Notes: generated by a model not told the origin, from the letters alone. DNA of 64,000 bases from Shewanella sp. HN-41 (GCF_000217915.1 NZ_AFOZ01000046.1:62001-126000); one strand, 5' to 3'. Positions 1 through 9,544 are shown, counted from the stretch's first letter. Translations and numbers: made by a program.

Positions 1-1003
1 GCAGGATCCTGAGCAGTTGATTGCACTATCGCAGAAAATCGGTTGGCCTTTGCTCACCGATGCACAATCGCAGCTTCGCCAACATCCTGCCGTAATAGGT
101 AATATCGATCAATTACTGCAACATCCAAGGGCGCGCAATCTATTGCAGGAGGCGGATCGCGTACTCGTATTCGGTGGCCGCTTGCTGTCTAAGCGCTTGA
201 TCAGCTATTTAGCCGAGCAAAATTGGCACAGTTACTGGCAAGTGTTACCCGAGCAGGACAGATTAGATCCGAGTCACAATGCTAAACATGTTTGGCACGC
301 CAGTGCGGCGCAGTTTGCAACATTGAATTGGTATCGTTCTTCCTCGGCAAACTGGGCGAATACGTTAATCACCTATAACGATGAATTGCATAACTTATTT
401 ATCCGCAATATCGATCAAGGGAAATTTGGTGAAGCCCAGGTCGTGCGCGCCATCGCCAACAGTCGCCCATTGGAGCAACAGCTTTTTATCGGCAATAGCC
501 TGCCCGTGCGGTTATACGATATGTACGCGCCTATCAGCTGTTGCACTGCCACCACTTTCACCAATCGCGGCGCCTCGGGCATAGACGGTCTACTCGCGAC
601 GGCCTGCGGTATTGCCGCCCACGAGGGCAAGCCAACCAGTTTGATCATTGGCGATTTATCCCAATTACACGATCTTAACTCGCTGGCGATCGCTCGGAGC
701 CTAACCAGTCCATTAGTCATCGTTATTCTCAATAATGATGGCGGTAATATTTTCAACCTATTGCCCGTACCCAACGAGCAAGTACGCAGTGATTATTACC
801 GCTTAAGCCACGGCTTAGAATTTGGTTACGCGGCGGCCATGTTTAATCTTCCTTATAATCAAGTGGATAATCTGGCTGATTTCCAAGATAGCTATAATGA
901 AGCGCTGGATTTTCAAGGTGCTTCGATCATTGAAGTCAGTGTGAGTCAAACCCAAGCCAGTGACCAAATTGCTGCACTCAACCTGTGGGTGAAACAAAGC
1001 TAA
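1..1003 (+). CDS. menD: MenD, 5' truncated by window edge
   Basis: C-terminal part (about 333 residues) of 2-succinyl-5-enolpyruvyl-6-hydroxy-3-cyclohexene-1-carboxylate synthase. This thiamine-diphosphate enzyme joins isochorismate and 2-oxoglutarate in cytoplasmic menaquinone synthesis. The frame is open from base 2, so the start lies outside the window; the TTG at 17 is not a real start. The ThDP/Mg motif is visible as GDLSQLHDLNSL near base 650, ending in NNDGG near base 735. The stop codon overlaps the next start by one base (TAATG), and the order menD-menH-menC-menE points to one operon. Identity rests on the motif and the neighbours. Confidence 0.95.
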   Translation, partial: QDPEQLIALSQKIGWPLLTDAQSQLRQHPAVIGNIDQLLQHPRARNLLQEADRVLVFGGRLLSKRLISYLAEQNWHSYWQVLPEQDRLDPSHNAKHVWHASAAQFATLNWYRSSSANWANTLITYNDELHNLFIRNIDQGKFGEAQVVRAIANSRPLEQQLFIGNSLPVRLYDMYAPISCCTATTFTNRGASGIDGLLATACGIAAHEGKPTSLIIGDLSQLHDLNSLAIARSLTSPLVIVILNNDGGNIFNLLPVPNEQVRSDYYRLSHGLEFGYAAAMFNLPYNQVDNLADFQDSYNEALDFQGASIIEVSVSQTQASDQIAALNLWVKQS

Positions 1004-1827
1004 TGCCGACCTTAACCCGTTACGGCGAAACGATCCTGCCGACATTAGTGTTGCTACACGGATTTTTAGGCACTAAGGCCGACTGGTTGCCGTTAATGCC
1101 TAAGCTAAGCCAACACTTCCATTGTGTGTGCTTGGATCTGGTGGGCCATGGGGATAATCAACCTAGCCTACCTGCGCCAGAAATGGAGGAGGGTTTTAGT
1201 TTTTGTGTCCAAGATATTATCGCTAGGCTAGATAGACTTAACATTAGTCAGTTCCACCTCTATGGTTATTCCCTCGGGGGCCGTATTGCTTTGCACCTTG
1301 CGAAGACCCATCCCCAGCGATTACTGAGTTTACTACTCGAGTCCTGCCATCCGGGACTTAAAGATCCGCAGGAAAAAGCCGCACGAACCCAAAATGATGC
1401 CCACTGGGCAGAACGTTTGCTCAAGCTCAGTAGCATGGACTTTTTAAGTTTGTGGTATCAGCAGACGGTGTTTGCGCAAATGAACCAAAGTTGCAGGGAA
1501 AGCACCATTACCATGCGTGCCAGTATGTTAGATAAGCATCCTAAACATATCCTCAAGGAGATGTACCTAGCCACATCACTCGCACGCCAAGCCTCCATGT
1601 GGGATGTACCCGCCATGCTCTCCTGTGAATGCCATTTCTTTGCTGGTAGCCAAGATACCAAATTCCACACCCTCGCACAGGAGTGGCAACTGCACTCACC
1701 TATCTTAGTGCATAGCATTCGTGGCGCAGGGCACAATATACATCAAAGCACGCCGGCGGCCCTGATCGCAGCGATCCTAGCATTGCTTGCCCCTGAACTT
1801 CCCCATCACTGCCACATAAATATCTAG
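1003..1827 (+). CDS. menH: MenH, SHCHC synthase (alpha/beta hydrolase)
   Basis: 2-succinyl-6-hydroxy-2,4-cyclohexadiene-1-carboxylate synthase, which eliminates pyruvate from the MenD product. The start is ATG 1003, overlapping the menD stop; a GTG at 985 in the same frame is less likely because it lies inside menD. The protein has 274 residues. Alpha/beta-hydrolase features are the oxyanion segment LLHGFLG (residues 17-23), nucleophile Ser90 in GYSLGG, an acidic residue in GSQDTK, and a C-terminal His in GAGHNIH. It was once annotated as a thioesterase or YfbB; the men operon context supports MenH. Confidence 0.93.
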   Translation: MPTLTRYGETILPTLVLLHGFLGTKADWLPLMPKLSQHFHCVCLDLVGHGDNQPSLPAPEMEEGFSFCVQDIIARLDRLNISQFHLYGYSLGGRIALHLAKTHPQRLLSLLLESCHPGLKDPQEKAARTQNDAHWAERLLKLSSMDFLSLWYQQTVFAQMNQSCRESTITMRASMLDKHPKHILKEMYLATSLARQASMWDVPAMLSCECHFFAGSQDTKFHTLAQEWQLHSPILVHSIRGAGHNIHQSTPAALIAAILALLAPELPHHCHINI

Positions 1828-1834
1828 GAAAGAT

Positions 1835-2887
1835 ATGATCTTAACTTCGCTTAGCCTATATCAATATCGACTACCTCTCGATGTCTTACTCCCCGTGGGC
1901 AAGCAGCGTATCGACAGCCGGGCGGGATTAATATTACAGGCAAGCTGCAGTGTTCAAGGTAAGCGGAACGAGGCTCAGGTTGAAATAGCTCCCCTATCGG
2001 GCGTCGATATCGACCAACAAGCCTTAGTGGGATTTAGCCGCGAAACCTTAGCCGAGGTACAAAGCGATCTAAGTGAGTTACTGCCAAAGCTCTGCGGCCA
2101 GAGCATAGATAGGCTGCTGGAATACGCCGAAAATAGTCCCTATCCATCGGTCGCTTTTGGTTTAAGTCTGTTACATGCCAAGTTAATCGGCAAACTCGAT
2201 GCTATCCGGCCAATTACAGCCCAAATTCCACTGATTTATCAGCCGACAGATGCACCTCAAAGCCTGCTCGATAATAAAATCGCTGCCCTAGGTATGGATA
2301 TACATTCGGTGAAAGTCAAAGTCGCCCAGACCTCCATTGAAGATGAACTGCGTCTGATTTATGGAATGTTAAGCACTCGGGCCGATCTTAAACTGCGTCT
2401 AGATGCCAATCGTGGCTTTACCTTAGAACAAGCCATCACATTTGCCGCAAGCCTGCCCCTAGACGCTATTGAATATATTGAAGAACCTTGCCAAAACCCA
2501 CAGGATAACCTGCTATTTTATCAAGCGATTGGCATGCCCTACGCCTTAGATGAATCCCTCAATGATCCCGATTATGAGTTTGCGATGCAAAATGGCCTGA
2601 CGGCGCTCGTCATCAAACCTATGCTGCTCGGCACCATCGAAAAACTAGCCAGTTTAATCGATACGGCGCAAAGCTATGGTGTACGTTGCATCTTAAGTTC
2701 TAGCCTTGAGAGCAGTTTAGGCATTCAGGATCTCGCGCAGTTAGCGGCAATCCTAACCCCGGATGAAACTCCTGGGCTAGATACTTTAAGCGCCTTTAGC
2801 CAAGATTTATTGGTGTCCTCGGGCAAGAAACCCTGCCTTACACTGCCGCAGCTTGAACTGATTGCTAAACACGGCATTGCCCATTGA
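1835..2887 (+). CDS. menC: MenC, o-succinylbenzoate synthase
   Basis: Enolase-superfamily dehydratase that converts SHCHC to o-succinylbenzoate in menaquinone synthesis. It has 350 residues, 7 nt after menH. The superfamily signature is complete: KxK (Lys160, Lys162), metal ligands Asp190 (LDAN), Glu216/217 (YIEEPC) and Asp239 (LDES), and Lys261 (VIKP) on the opposite face of the active site. The start ATG follows an AGGAAAG ribosome binding site. The muconate-lactonizing fold is shared with N-acylamino acid racemases, but position between menH and menE makes OSBS the clear reading. Confidence 0.94.
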   Translation: MILTSLSLYQYRLPLDVLLPVGKQRIDSRAGLILQASCSVQGKRNEAQVEIAPLSGVDIDQQALVGFSRETLAEVQSDLSELLPKLCGQSIDRLLEYAENSPYPSVAFGLSLLHAKLIGKLDAIRPITAQIPLIYQPTDAPQSLLDNKIAALGMDIHSVKVKVAQTSIEDELRLIYGMLSTRADLKLRLDANRGFTLEQAITFAASLPLDAIEYIEEPCQNPQDNLLFYQAIGMPYALDESLNDPDYEFAMQNGLTALVIKPMLLGTIEKLASLIDTAQSYGVRCILSSSLESSLGIQDLAQLAAILTPDETPGLDTLSAFSQDLLVSSGKKPCLTLPQLELIAKHGIAH

Positions 2888-2942
2888 TACACAATCGCAA
2901 TGGGAAGTCATAGCGAGTTTGTAACTACATAGGAAGCCTAAC

Positions 2943-4364
2943 GTGTCATTTGTCCATGCCCCTATATCAAACACGATCTCCCCGGTTCACCAGGCTGCGA
3001 TTGACTTGCCACAGCAAACTGCCATTAAGCTTGCCGGACTTGATATCAACTACCAAACCCTAAGCCAACACATTATCGCCCTGAGTGAGTACTTAACCAC
3101 CGCGGGTATTGACGAGGGTGAAGCCGTGGCATGCATCTCGAGCAATAACCTGACAATGATTTGCCTCTACTGGGCCTGTGTCGATATAGGGGCAATCTTT
3201 TTTCCCATCTCGCCCCGCTTCCCCATCGCTCAGGTTCAAGGCTTAATCGATACCCACAAGATCCCGTATTATTGGAGCGAGCAGAACGCAAAGCTGGCAA
3301 ATGCCCATGAGTTAATCCTTAATATTAATGAGCTTAGTCAAACGACAACCCGCCATAATCTGGCTAAACCCTTTGACATTCACCGCCCCGCCAATGTGAT
3401 TTTAACTTCGGGCTCGAGCGGTATTCCAAAGGCGGCGGTGCATTGTTTAGCCAATCATATTGCCAATGCCGAAGGCGCCCGCAGCTTAATTCCACTCGAA
3501 CAAGGGGATGCTTGGTTGCTCTCCCTGCCTTTATTCCATATCGGCGGCCTTGCGATATTGAACCGCTGCGCCTTAGTCGGCGCCTGTGTCGTGATGCCAG
3601 ATCAAACACTCAGTCTTAGCCAGCAGATTGACCAAGATAAACTGACTCACATGTCTTTGGTACCAGCACAGCTGAGCACGTTATTAGCCGATACGAACAG
3701 CCAACTTAAAAGTATCAAAGCCCTATTGCTCGGTGGCGGTGCAGTATCGAGAGACTTACTCGCACACCTTAAGCAAAATAACATTGCGAGCTACACGAGT
3801 TATGGTATGACAGAAATGGGCTCGCAAATCACCACTGGTCCCGCTTTAAATGACGGTAGCAGTGGCAAATTGCTCCCCAAGCGTGAACTTAAAATTGTAG
3901 ACGGGGTTATCTGGGTGCGCGGCGAATGCCTGTTTATGGGCTACCTGACTGCCAGCGGCATAGACAGATGTGTTGATCACGAAGGCTGGTTTTATACCAA
4001 AGACAGGGGCGAATGGGATGAAAATGGCAATCTGCACATCCTCGGTCGCATCGATAATATGTTTATCTGCGGCGGTGAAAACATCCAACCAGAAGAAATC
4101 GAAGCCGCCCTGAAACAACATCCCGACATTGATGATGCCATTGTCTTTGCCGAACCTGATTCCACATTTGGCAACCTCCCCGCCGCCATCCTTCGCGGCA
4201 GTATAACCCGTGATATGGCCACAAAAAACCTTGAGCTAGAAGCCTTTCTCGCCGATAAAATCGCCCGCTTTAAACGCCCAAGACAGTATTACCCTTGGCC
4301 AGAAGATGCCGAACAAACAGGGCTAAAAGTGAGTAGAAAGGCCTTAGTTGCAAGCATAAAATAA
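2943..4364 (+). CDS. menE: MenE, o-succinylbenzoate--CoA ligase
   Basis: AMP-forming ligase that activates o-succinylbenzoate as its CoA thioester. It has 473 residues and starts at GTG 2943, preceded by AGGAAGCC. ANL-family motifs are present: the phosphate loop TSGSSGIPK (residues 155-163), SYGMTEMG in the adenylate pocket, and GRIDNMFICGGENI at the hinge to the C-terminal domain. It lies 55 nt after menC on the same strand and ends just before a hairpin terminator, so it closes the operon. Other CoA ligases share these motifs; the men context decides. Confidence 0.93.
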   Translation: MSFVHAPISNTISPVHQAAIDLPQQTAIKLAGLDINYQTLSQHIIALSEYLTTAGIDEGEAVACISSNNLTMICLYWACVDIGAIFFPISPRFPIAQVQGLIDTHKIPYYWSEQNAKLANAHELILNINELSQTTTRHNLAKPFDIHRPANVILTSGSSGIPKAAVHCLANHIANAEGARSLIPLEQGDAWLLSLPLFHIGGLAILNRCALVGACVVMPDQTLSLSQQIDQDKLTHMSLVPAQLSTLLADTNSQLKSIKALLLGGGAVSRDLLAHLKQNNIASYTSYGMTEMGSQITTGPALNDGSSGKLLPKRELKIVDGVIWVRGECLFMGYLTASGIDRCVDHEGWFYTKDRGEWDENGNLHILGRIDNMFICGGENIQPEEIEAALKQHPDIDDAIVFAEPDSTFGNLPAAILRGSITRDMATKNLELEAFLADKIARFKRPRQYYPWPEDAEQTGLKVSRKALVASIK

Positions 4365-4381
4365 GCTAAACACTGATTTTA

Positions 4382-4420
4382 GCCATAAAAAAACCTGACT
4401 GACGGCAGTTTTTTTATGGC
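4382..4420. terminator. Bidirectional terminator between menE and rpoH
   Basis: Two 12-nt arms, gccataaaaaaa (4382-4393) and tttttttatggc (4409-4420), are perfect inverted repeats around a 15-nt centre that can pair further. T tracts lie on both strands, so it can serve menE (plus) and rpoH (minus), which converge here. Confidence 0.8.
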
Positions 4421-4451
4421 TAACTCACTTTAGATTAAAGCGAGATGCTAG

Positions 4452-5309
4452 TTAGGCTTCCATACAAGCTTTCAGCTTGTTCATGGCGTTCTTCTCTAAC
4501 TGGCGGATACGCTCAGCCGAGACTTGATAGGTTTCTGCCAATTCTTGCAGTGTGGTTTTATCATCATCTAACCAACGGGCACGCAGAATATGCTGGCTAC
4601 GTTCGTCTAAGGTTTTGATGGCCGATAATAAACGACCTTGGGCATTGGATTCCCAGTTATCGTTTTCGATGTTTTCGGCTAAGTCTGATGAATGATCTTC
4701 GAGATAATGCACTGGCGCGAAGTCCTGTTCATCATCATTATCACTGGTCAAGTCAAATGCAGGATCTTGAGCCACCATACGTGATTCCATTTCGGTCACA
4801 TCGGCCTTAGAGACACCTAGATTTTGAGCCACCATAGTGACTTCTTCATCGCTAAACCAACCTAAGCGTGTTTTCGCTTTACGGATATTAAAGAACAACT
4901 TACGTTGCGCTTTAGTGGTTGCGACTTTCACAATGCGCCAATTCTTCAGCACATATTCATGAATTTCAGCTTTAATCCAATGCACCGCAAAGGAAACCAG
5001 GCGTACACCAACATCGGGATCGAAGCGTTTTACCGCTTTCATCAGGCCAATGTTGCCTTCTTGGATCAAATCCGCCTGCGGCAGACCGTAACCTGAGTAG
5101 CCCTTAGCAACGTGCACTACAAAGCGTAAGTGCGACATGATCAGTTGCTTTGCCGCTTGCAGATCACCCGTTTCCTGCAAACGCTTGGCTAACTCATACT
5201 CAGCCTCAGCATCCAGCATGCTAATGCTAGTCACTGAATGGATATAAGCTTCTAGACTACTACTGCCCTGTGGGACTGTCAGTGCCATTGAATGCGTTTG
5301 AAAGGTCAT
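4452..5309 (-). CDS. rpoH: RNA polymerase sigma-32 factor RpoH
   Basis: Heat-shock sigma factor that directs RNA polymerase to chaperone and protease promoters. The start is ATG 5309 (285 residues), 5-6 nt after TAGGAGCG; the frame is open 11 codons further upstream but without a ribosome binding site. The sigma-2 core HLRFVVHVA...GLPQADLIQEGNIGL, the RpoH-typical stretch VRLVSFAVHWIKAEIHEYVL and the C-terminal region 4.2 helix-turn-helix (SAERIRQLEKNAMNKL) are all present. It lies downstream of ftsYEX on the same strand with a 232-nt gap, as in E. coli. Confidence 0.97.
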   Translation of the reverse strand: MTFQTHSMALTVPQGSSSLEAYIHSVTSISMLDAEAEYELAKRLQETGDLQAAKQLIMSHLRFVVHVAKGYSGYGLPQADLIQEGNIGLMKAVKRFDPDVGVRLVSFAVHWIKAEIHEYVLKNWRIVKVATTKAQRKLFFNIRKAKTRLGWFSDEEVTMVAQNLGVSKADVTEMESRMVAQDPAFDLTSDNDDEQDFAPVHYLEDHSSDLAENIENDNWESNAQGRLLSAIKTLDERSQHILRARWLDDDKTTLQELAETYQVSAERIRQLEKNAMNKLKACMEA

Positions 5310-5541
5310 TCGCGCTCCTACTTTCTTACTAATACTTATCAAATATAAGTCGATTGCATTCTAGGATGATACCAAACCACCACTAGAATGAGCTGACGAA
5401 CTATCGGCTAATTGACAGAGTATGTCAACCTTCACCCGTCTAGAGGGTTAGTTTTAACCCCGATGAATAGACATTGCAAGTGAACAAAAGTTCATCGCCT
5501 GCGTATTTCGTCTATTCATTCCTAGCTTAACAATCTGATAT

Positions 5542-6507
5542 TTAAGAGGGTTCTATCGCCTTTAGGTGTTGTCTTACGGATAGATAAGAACCCAGCCAAC
5601 CCAAAAAAGAGGCTAGACCGACTAATTGTAGCAGTTCAACAAAGGTAAGTGACTTCATTTCAAGCTGACTACCGTATAGCCCCAATAGCTCTGCAAGGGC
5701 GGAGTCGAGATACCAAACAAGTAAGTTAATGATAACCCAAGCCAATATACCGCCTATCACCCCATACCAAATCCCAGTATAAAGAAAGGGCCGCTGGATA
5801 AAAGATTCAGTTGCCCCCACTAGTTTCATCACTTCGATCTCGGTGCGACGGTTCATAATCGCGAGGCGAATCGTGTTACCAATCACTAATACCACAGCCA
5901 AGACCAATAACGCCGCAATGGCCATCACAGTGCGTTCCAATAAGCGCACCACGGCCTGCAAACGCTCAAGCCATTCAATATCCAAGCGGCCAAAACTAAT
6001 CTCGGGCTCGCGCTCTAGCTTAGTCAATAGTTCTCTGGCACCTACGGGCGTGGAGTATCTCGGTGTCGGTGTCACTGTGATCACTGCGGGCAGTGGATTT
6101 TTATCGAGATAAGCCAAGGCTTCACCAAAGCCCGATAAACGCTGAAACTCCTCTAGGGCTTGATTACGATCTATATACTGTACTTTATCCACTTCGGAAT
6201 AGGTGCGAATGCGTGTCAGCAGACTCTGGATGGTCTGATCGCTGCGGTTTTCATCAATAAATAATGAAATCTCCGCCGCACTATTCCACGAACTGGTAAT
6301 CGTCTCGGCATTTTTGACTAAGACTTGCAATGCTGCAGGCAAACTTAAACTGACGCCCAGCACGGCCATAGTCATCACGGATGAAACAGGGTTACGCCAT
6401 AATTCCCCCATACTCGCCATAGCCTGCTGCACATGGCGAATAAAGAACATCACGATTCGACCCGAAATCGGTAATTTACTGCGGGTTAGCTTAGCATTGT
6501 CGCTCAT
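5542..6507 (-). CDS. ftsX: Cell division permease FtsX
   Basis: Membrane subunit of the FtsEX complex at the division septum, which couples ATP hydrolysis in FtsE to periplasmic murein hydrolase activation. The 321-residue protein has an N-terminal cytoplasmic stretch, a first membrane segment (about residues 40-65), a periplasmic domain, and three C-terminal hydrophobic segments from about residue 190. Its start overlaps the ftsE stop by 4 nt (ATGA), indicating translational coupling. It is the last gene of ftsY-ftsE-ftsX. Confidence 0.95.
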   Translation of the reverse strand: MSDNAKLTRSKLPISGRIVMFFIRHVQQAMASMGELWRNPVSSVMTMAVLGVSLSLPAALQVLVKNAETITSSWNSAAEISLFIDENRSDQTIQSLLTRIRTYSEVDKVQYIDRNQALEEFQRLSGFGEALAYLDKNPLPAVITVTPTPRYSTPVGARELLTKLEREPEISFGRLDIEWLERLQAVVRLLERTVMAIAALLVLAVVLVIGNTIRLAIMNRRTEIEVMKLVGATESFIQRPFLYTGIWYGVIGGILAWVIINLLVWYLDSALAELLGLYGSQLEMKSLTFVELLQLVGLASFLGWLGSYLSVRQHLKAIEPS

Positions 6508-7214
6508 AGACCCTCCCTCGACGCGGCGGGACTAGTGTGAACACCTTGATGCAGTTCTTGGGAGCCTATCATGCGACCCTGTTTTAAGGTGAAAGTACGA
6601 TATTTCATCCGCGCAATCAGTCCCAAATCGTGGGTGGCAATCAACACACTCGTCCCCGCATCGTTGAAGGTTTCGAACAGGCGCAAAATATCCATCGACA
6701 GTTTAGGGTCTAAGTTGCCCGTTGGTTCGTCGGCGAGCAACAAGGGAGGTTTGTTCACAATCGCACGGGCGATACCTACACGCTGTTGCTCGCCCCCCGA
6801 TAACATAATGGGGTTATGGCGCTCTTTACCATATAGCCCCACCATATCGAGCGCACCCGCAACCCGCTTACGGATCTCGCCGTGGGAAAAACCTTCAATC
6901 ACTAATGGCAAGGCGACGTTATCGAATACACTGCGGTCCATCAATAAATGGTGGCTTTGGAAGATCATGCCAATATTGCGTCTTAGGTAGGGCACGTGCT
7001 TGGCACTGATTTTAGCAATATCGTGGCCGTTGATCGCAACCCGCCCCGTAGTTGCCCGTTCGATAACAGTGATCAACTTCAGCAGCGTACTCTTACCCGC
7101 GCCAGAATGACCGGTTAAAAATGCCATTTCACCTTGCTGCAGGTGAAAATTCACATCCTCCAGCGCCATTTGGCCGCCAGGATAAATCTTACTCACCTGC
7201 TGAAAATCAATCAT
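6504..7214 (-). CDS. ftsE: Cell division ATP-binding protein FtsE
   Basis: ABC ATPase that drives FtsX. The 236-residue protein has a Walker A GHSGAGKST (about residues 36-44), the signature LSGGEQQRVGIARA and Walker B LLLADEPTGNLD, so all nucleotide-binding elements are intact. It lies 3 nt after ftsY and overlaps ftsX by 4 nt. The order ftsY-ftsE-ftsX is the conserved gammaproteobacterial arrangement. Confidence 0.96.
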   Translation of the reverse strand: MIDFQQVSKIYPGGQMALEDVNFHLQQGEMAFLTGHSGAGKSTLLKLITVIERATTGRVAINGHDIAKISAKHVPYLRRNIGMIFQSHHLLMDRSVFDNVALPLVIEGFSHGEIRKRVAGALDMVGLYGKERHNPIMLSGGEQQRVGIARAIVNKPPLLLADEPTGNLDPKLSMDILRLFETFNDAGTSVLIATHDLGLIARMKYRTFTLKQGRMIGSQELHQGVHTSPAASREGL

Positions 7215-7217
7215 AAA

Positions 7218-8647
7218 TTAGCTATCCGCTTTTTCTTGAGTGAAGAGTGCATCGATAAATTCTTTCGAATTAAAGGTACGTAAGTCATCAATTTGCTCGC
7301 CGACACCAATATAGCGGATCGGTATTTTAAATTTATCAGCGATTGCAAACACTACGCCCCCCTTAGCGGTGCCATCTAACTTGCTAATAGTCATCCCTGT
7401 GACACCAACAGCTTCTTGGAATAATTGCGCTTGGCTAATGGCGTTTTGACCTGTGCTGGCATCTAGGGTCAACATCACTTCGTGCGGCGACTCTGGATCG
7501 AGTTTCTTCATCACCCGCACGACTTTCTTTAATTCTTCCATCAGGTGGGATTTGTTTTGCAGACGACCCGCTGTGTCGGCGATCAACACATCTATCTTAC
7601 GGGCCTTTGCCGCTTGCAGCGCATCGAAGAGTACCGAGGCACTGTCGGCCCCCGTATGCTGGGCAACTACGGTAATATCGTTACGTTGGCCCCAAACCTG
7701 TAATTGCTCTACGGCGGCAGCGCGGAAGGTATCGCCAGCGGCCAACATCACCGACTTGCCTTGGGCTTGATACTGTTTGGCCAACTTACCGATAGTAGTG
7801 GTTTTTCCAACACCATTGACACCAACCATCAGGATCACAAAGGGGCCAGCCGCATTTTCGGGAACAAGGGGGATAGCAACGGGATCGAGTGTTTTTTGCA
7901 ATTCATCCCGCAGCAATTCGTATAGTGCTTCAGCATCTTTAAGCTGCTTACGTGACGCATGCTCGGTCAAATTTTTGATTAAGCGTGTAGTCGTTTCGAC
8001 GCCAACATCGGCAATTAACAACTGTTCTTCTAGTTCTTCAAATAGATCGTCATCGATTTTTTTACCGCGAAATAGCCCAATAAAACCACTGCCGATGTTT
8101 TCACTGGTACGCATCAAACCACGTTTAAGGCGCGCAAATAGCCCTTCTTTCACTGGCCGAGCCTGTGGTTCCGGCTGAACTTCAACGACGGGTACATCTT
8201 GCTCAGCCTTGGCTTGGGCTTGCTCGGCAGCTAATTGTTCTGCCTCAAGGCGCGCCGCTTCGGCCTGTTGTTCGGCTAAACGCTGGGCTTCGATTTGTGC
8301 TTGTTGCTGGGCAAGGCGTTCGGCTTCTGCCTTGGCCTTGGCTTGCTCGACAGCTAATTGTTCTGCCTCAAGGCGCGCCGCTTCGGCCTGTTGCTCGGCT
8401 AACGCTGGGCTTCGATTTGTGCTTGTTGCTGGGCAAGGCGTTCGGCTTCTGCCTTAGCCTTGGCTTGCTCGGTAGCTAATTGTTCTGCCTCAAGGCGCAC
8501 CGCTTCGGCCTGCGCCTCTACTTGCTCCTGCTCTAGGCGCCGCGCAGCTTCAGTGTCTTGTGTTGGAGTAACGACTGGAGTTTCAGCACCGACCTCATCT
8601 TGCGATTTATCTTTACGAAACCAAGAGAAAAAACCTTTCTTTGCCAT
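7218..8647 (-). pseudogene. ftsY: FtsY, signal recognition particle receptor; apparent 1-bp frameshift in N-terminal repeats
   Basis: SRP receptor GTPase that docks ribosome-SRP complexes at the inner membrane. The NG domain (7218 to about 8150) is intact: GVNGVGKTTT, DTFRAAA, DTAGR and SKLDGTAKGG. The start at ATG 8647 opens with MAKKGFFSWF, the family's membrane-targeting segment. Between them lies an acidic Ala/Glu/Gln-rich region made of 123-bp tandem repeats. In the second copy one base is missing (GTTTAG in copy 1, GTTAG in copy 2), giving a TAG stop at 8399-8401. With the base restored the product is 476 residues. ftsY is essential, so sequence error or internal restart (a GTG at 8153 opens the NG domain) is more likely than loss. 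Confidence 0.9.
8218..8512 (-). repeat. 123-bp tandem repeat inside ftsY
   Basis: Copy 1 runs 8218-8340 (123 bp, 41 codons), copy 2 runs 8341-8462 (122 bp, one base short), and a partial copy 3 starts at 8463 and keeps similarity for about 50 bp. Copies 1 and 2 are nearly identical. The encoded unit is rich in Ala, Glu and Gln, suggesting a long charged helix. Confidence 0.93.
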
Positions 8648-8860
8648 GTGTGATCCCAGCGCTCTACTTCAGTGTTGAATGTAAAATAAGACCCAGTCGT
8701 TATACCAGATTGCTTTAGCAATTACGTCTAAAACGTCGGCAATTAGCTAAGCTTGTTAAGCCATCTCACCTTTTAGTGGGACTTTGATATAAAATAGTGG
8801 TCTTTATTAAGGTGGCATAGTCTACCACTTTCTTTCTTCAGGCAAAATCACGGGGGAGCT

Positions 8861-9544
8861 TTGATTAAGAACCGAGCGGCCAATCAGAGTGCGGTCAAGC
8901 AACAGGCGACCAAAAATTCAGCGACTAAAACTAAATTGGGTAGTGGCCAAGTGCGAATTATCGCGGGGCAATGGCGTTCGCGTCGTCTACCTATCCAAGA
9001 TCTCGATGGTTTGCGTCCGACGACAGATAGAGTGCGCGAAACCCTGTTTAACTGGCTCGCCAATGATATAGTTAATGCTCGGGTGCTCGACTGTTTCGGT
9101 GGTAGCGGCGCCTTGGCCCTCGAGGCCCTGTCTCGCTACGCCGCCTATGCCAAGATCATCGAATTGCAACGCTCAGCCGCCATGCAATTGAAAGAAAACC
9201 TTAAAACCCTAAAATGCGATAGGGCCGAAGTGATCAATGCCGATACGCTAGCCGTGTTACAGAAGGGCTGCGATCAAGGTTTCGACCTAGTGTTTATCGA
9301 TCCGCCCTTTCGTAAAGGGTTGGCGGAACGGACAATTCAGTTGCTAGATAGCCAAGCTTGGCTCAATGATGGCGCGCTGATCTATGTCGAGATCGAGTCT
9401 GAATTAACCACACTTACCATTCCATCTAGTTGGCAAGCCTTAAAAGAGAAGACTGCAGGACAGGTGAGCTATCGTTTATATCAATATCAACCCGAAAACA
9501 CTACTGAGCATATCGAAGATGAAAGCCATGCCCTTGCTGATTAA
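8861..9544 (+). CDS. rsmD: 16S rRNA (guanine-N2)-methyltransferase RsmD
   Basis: SAM-dependent enzyme that methylates G966 of 16S rRNA. It has 227 residues and a TTG start at 8861, supported by a strong GGGGGAG ribosome binding site 4 nt upstream; no ATG lies nearby in this frame. RsmD features are the opening VRIIAGQWRSRRLP, the SAM-binding LDCFGGSGALALEAL, and the catalytic FIDPPF. It is divergent from ftsY, as in E. coli, and overlaps the next gene by 26 nt. Confidence 0.94.
   Translation: MIKNRAANQSAVKQQATKNSATKTKLGSGQVRIIAGQWRSRRLPIQDLDGLRPTTDRVRETLFNWLANDIVNARVLDCFGGSGALALEALSRYAAYAKIIELQRSAAMQLKENLKTLKCDRAEVINADTLAVLQKGCDQGFDLVFIDPPFRKGLAERTIQLLDSQAWLNDGALIYVEIESELTTLTIPSSWQALKEKTAGQVSYRLYQYQPENTTEHIEDESHALAD

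Noticed and set aside
8165..8479. Plus-strand frames over the ftsY repeats
   Set aside because: Repetitive Ala/Ser/Cys or Gly/Leu/Arg translation is the mirror of the tandem repeat; ftsY on the minus strand explains it.
8218..8512. CRISPR-like repeats
   Set aside because: The repeats are direct tandem copies without spacers, in frame within ftsY.
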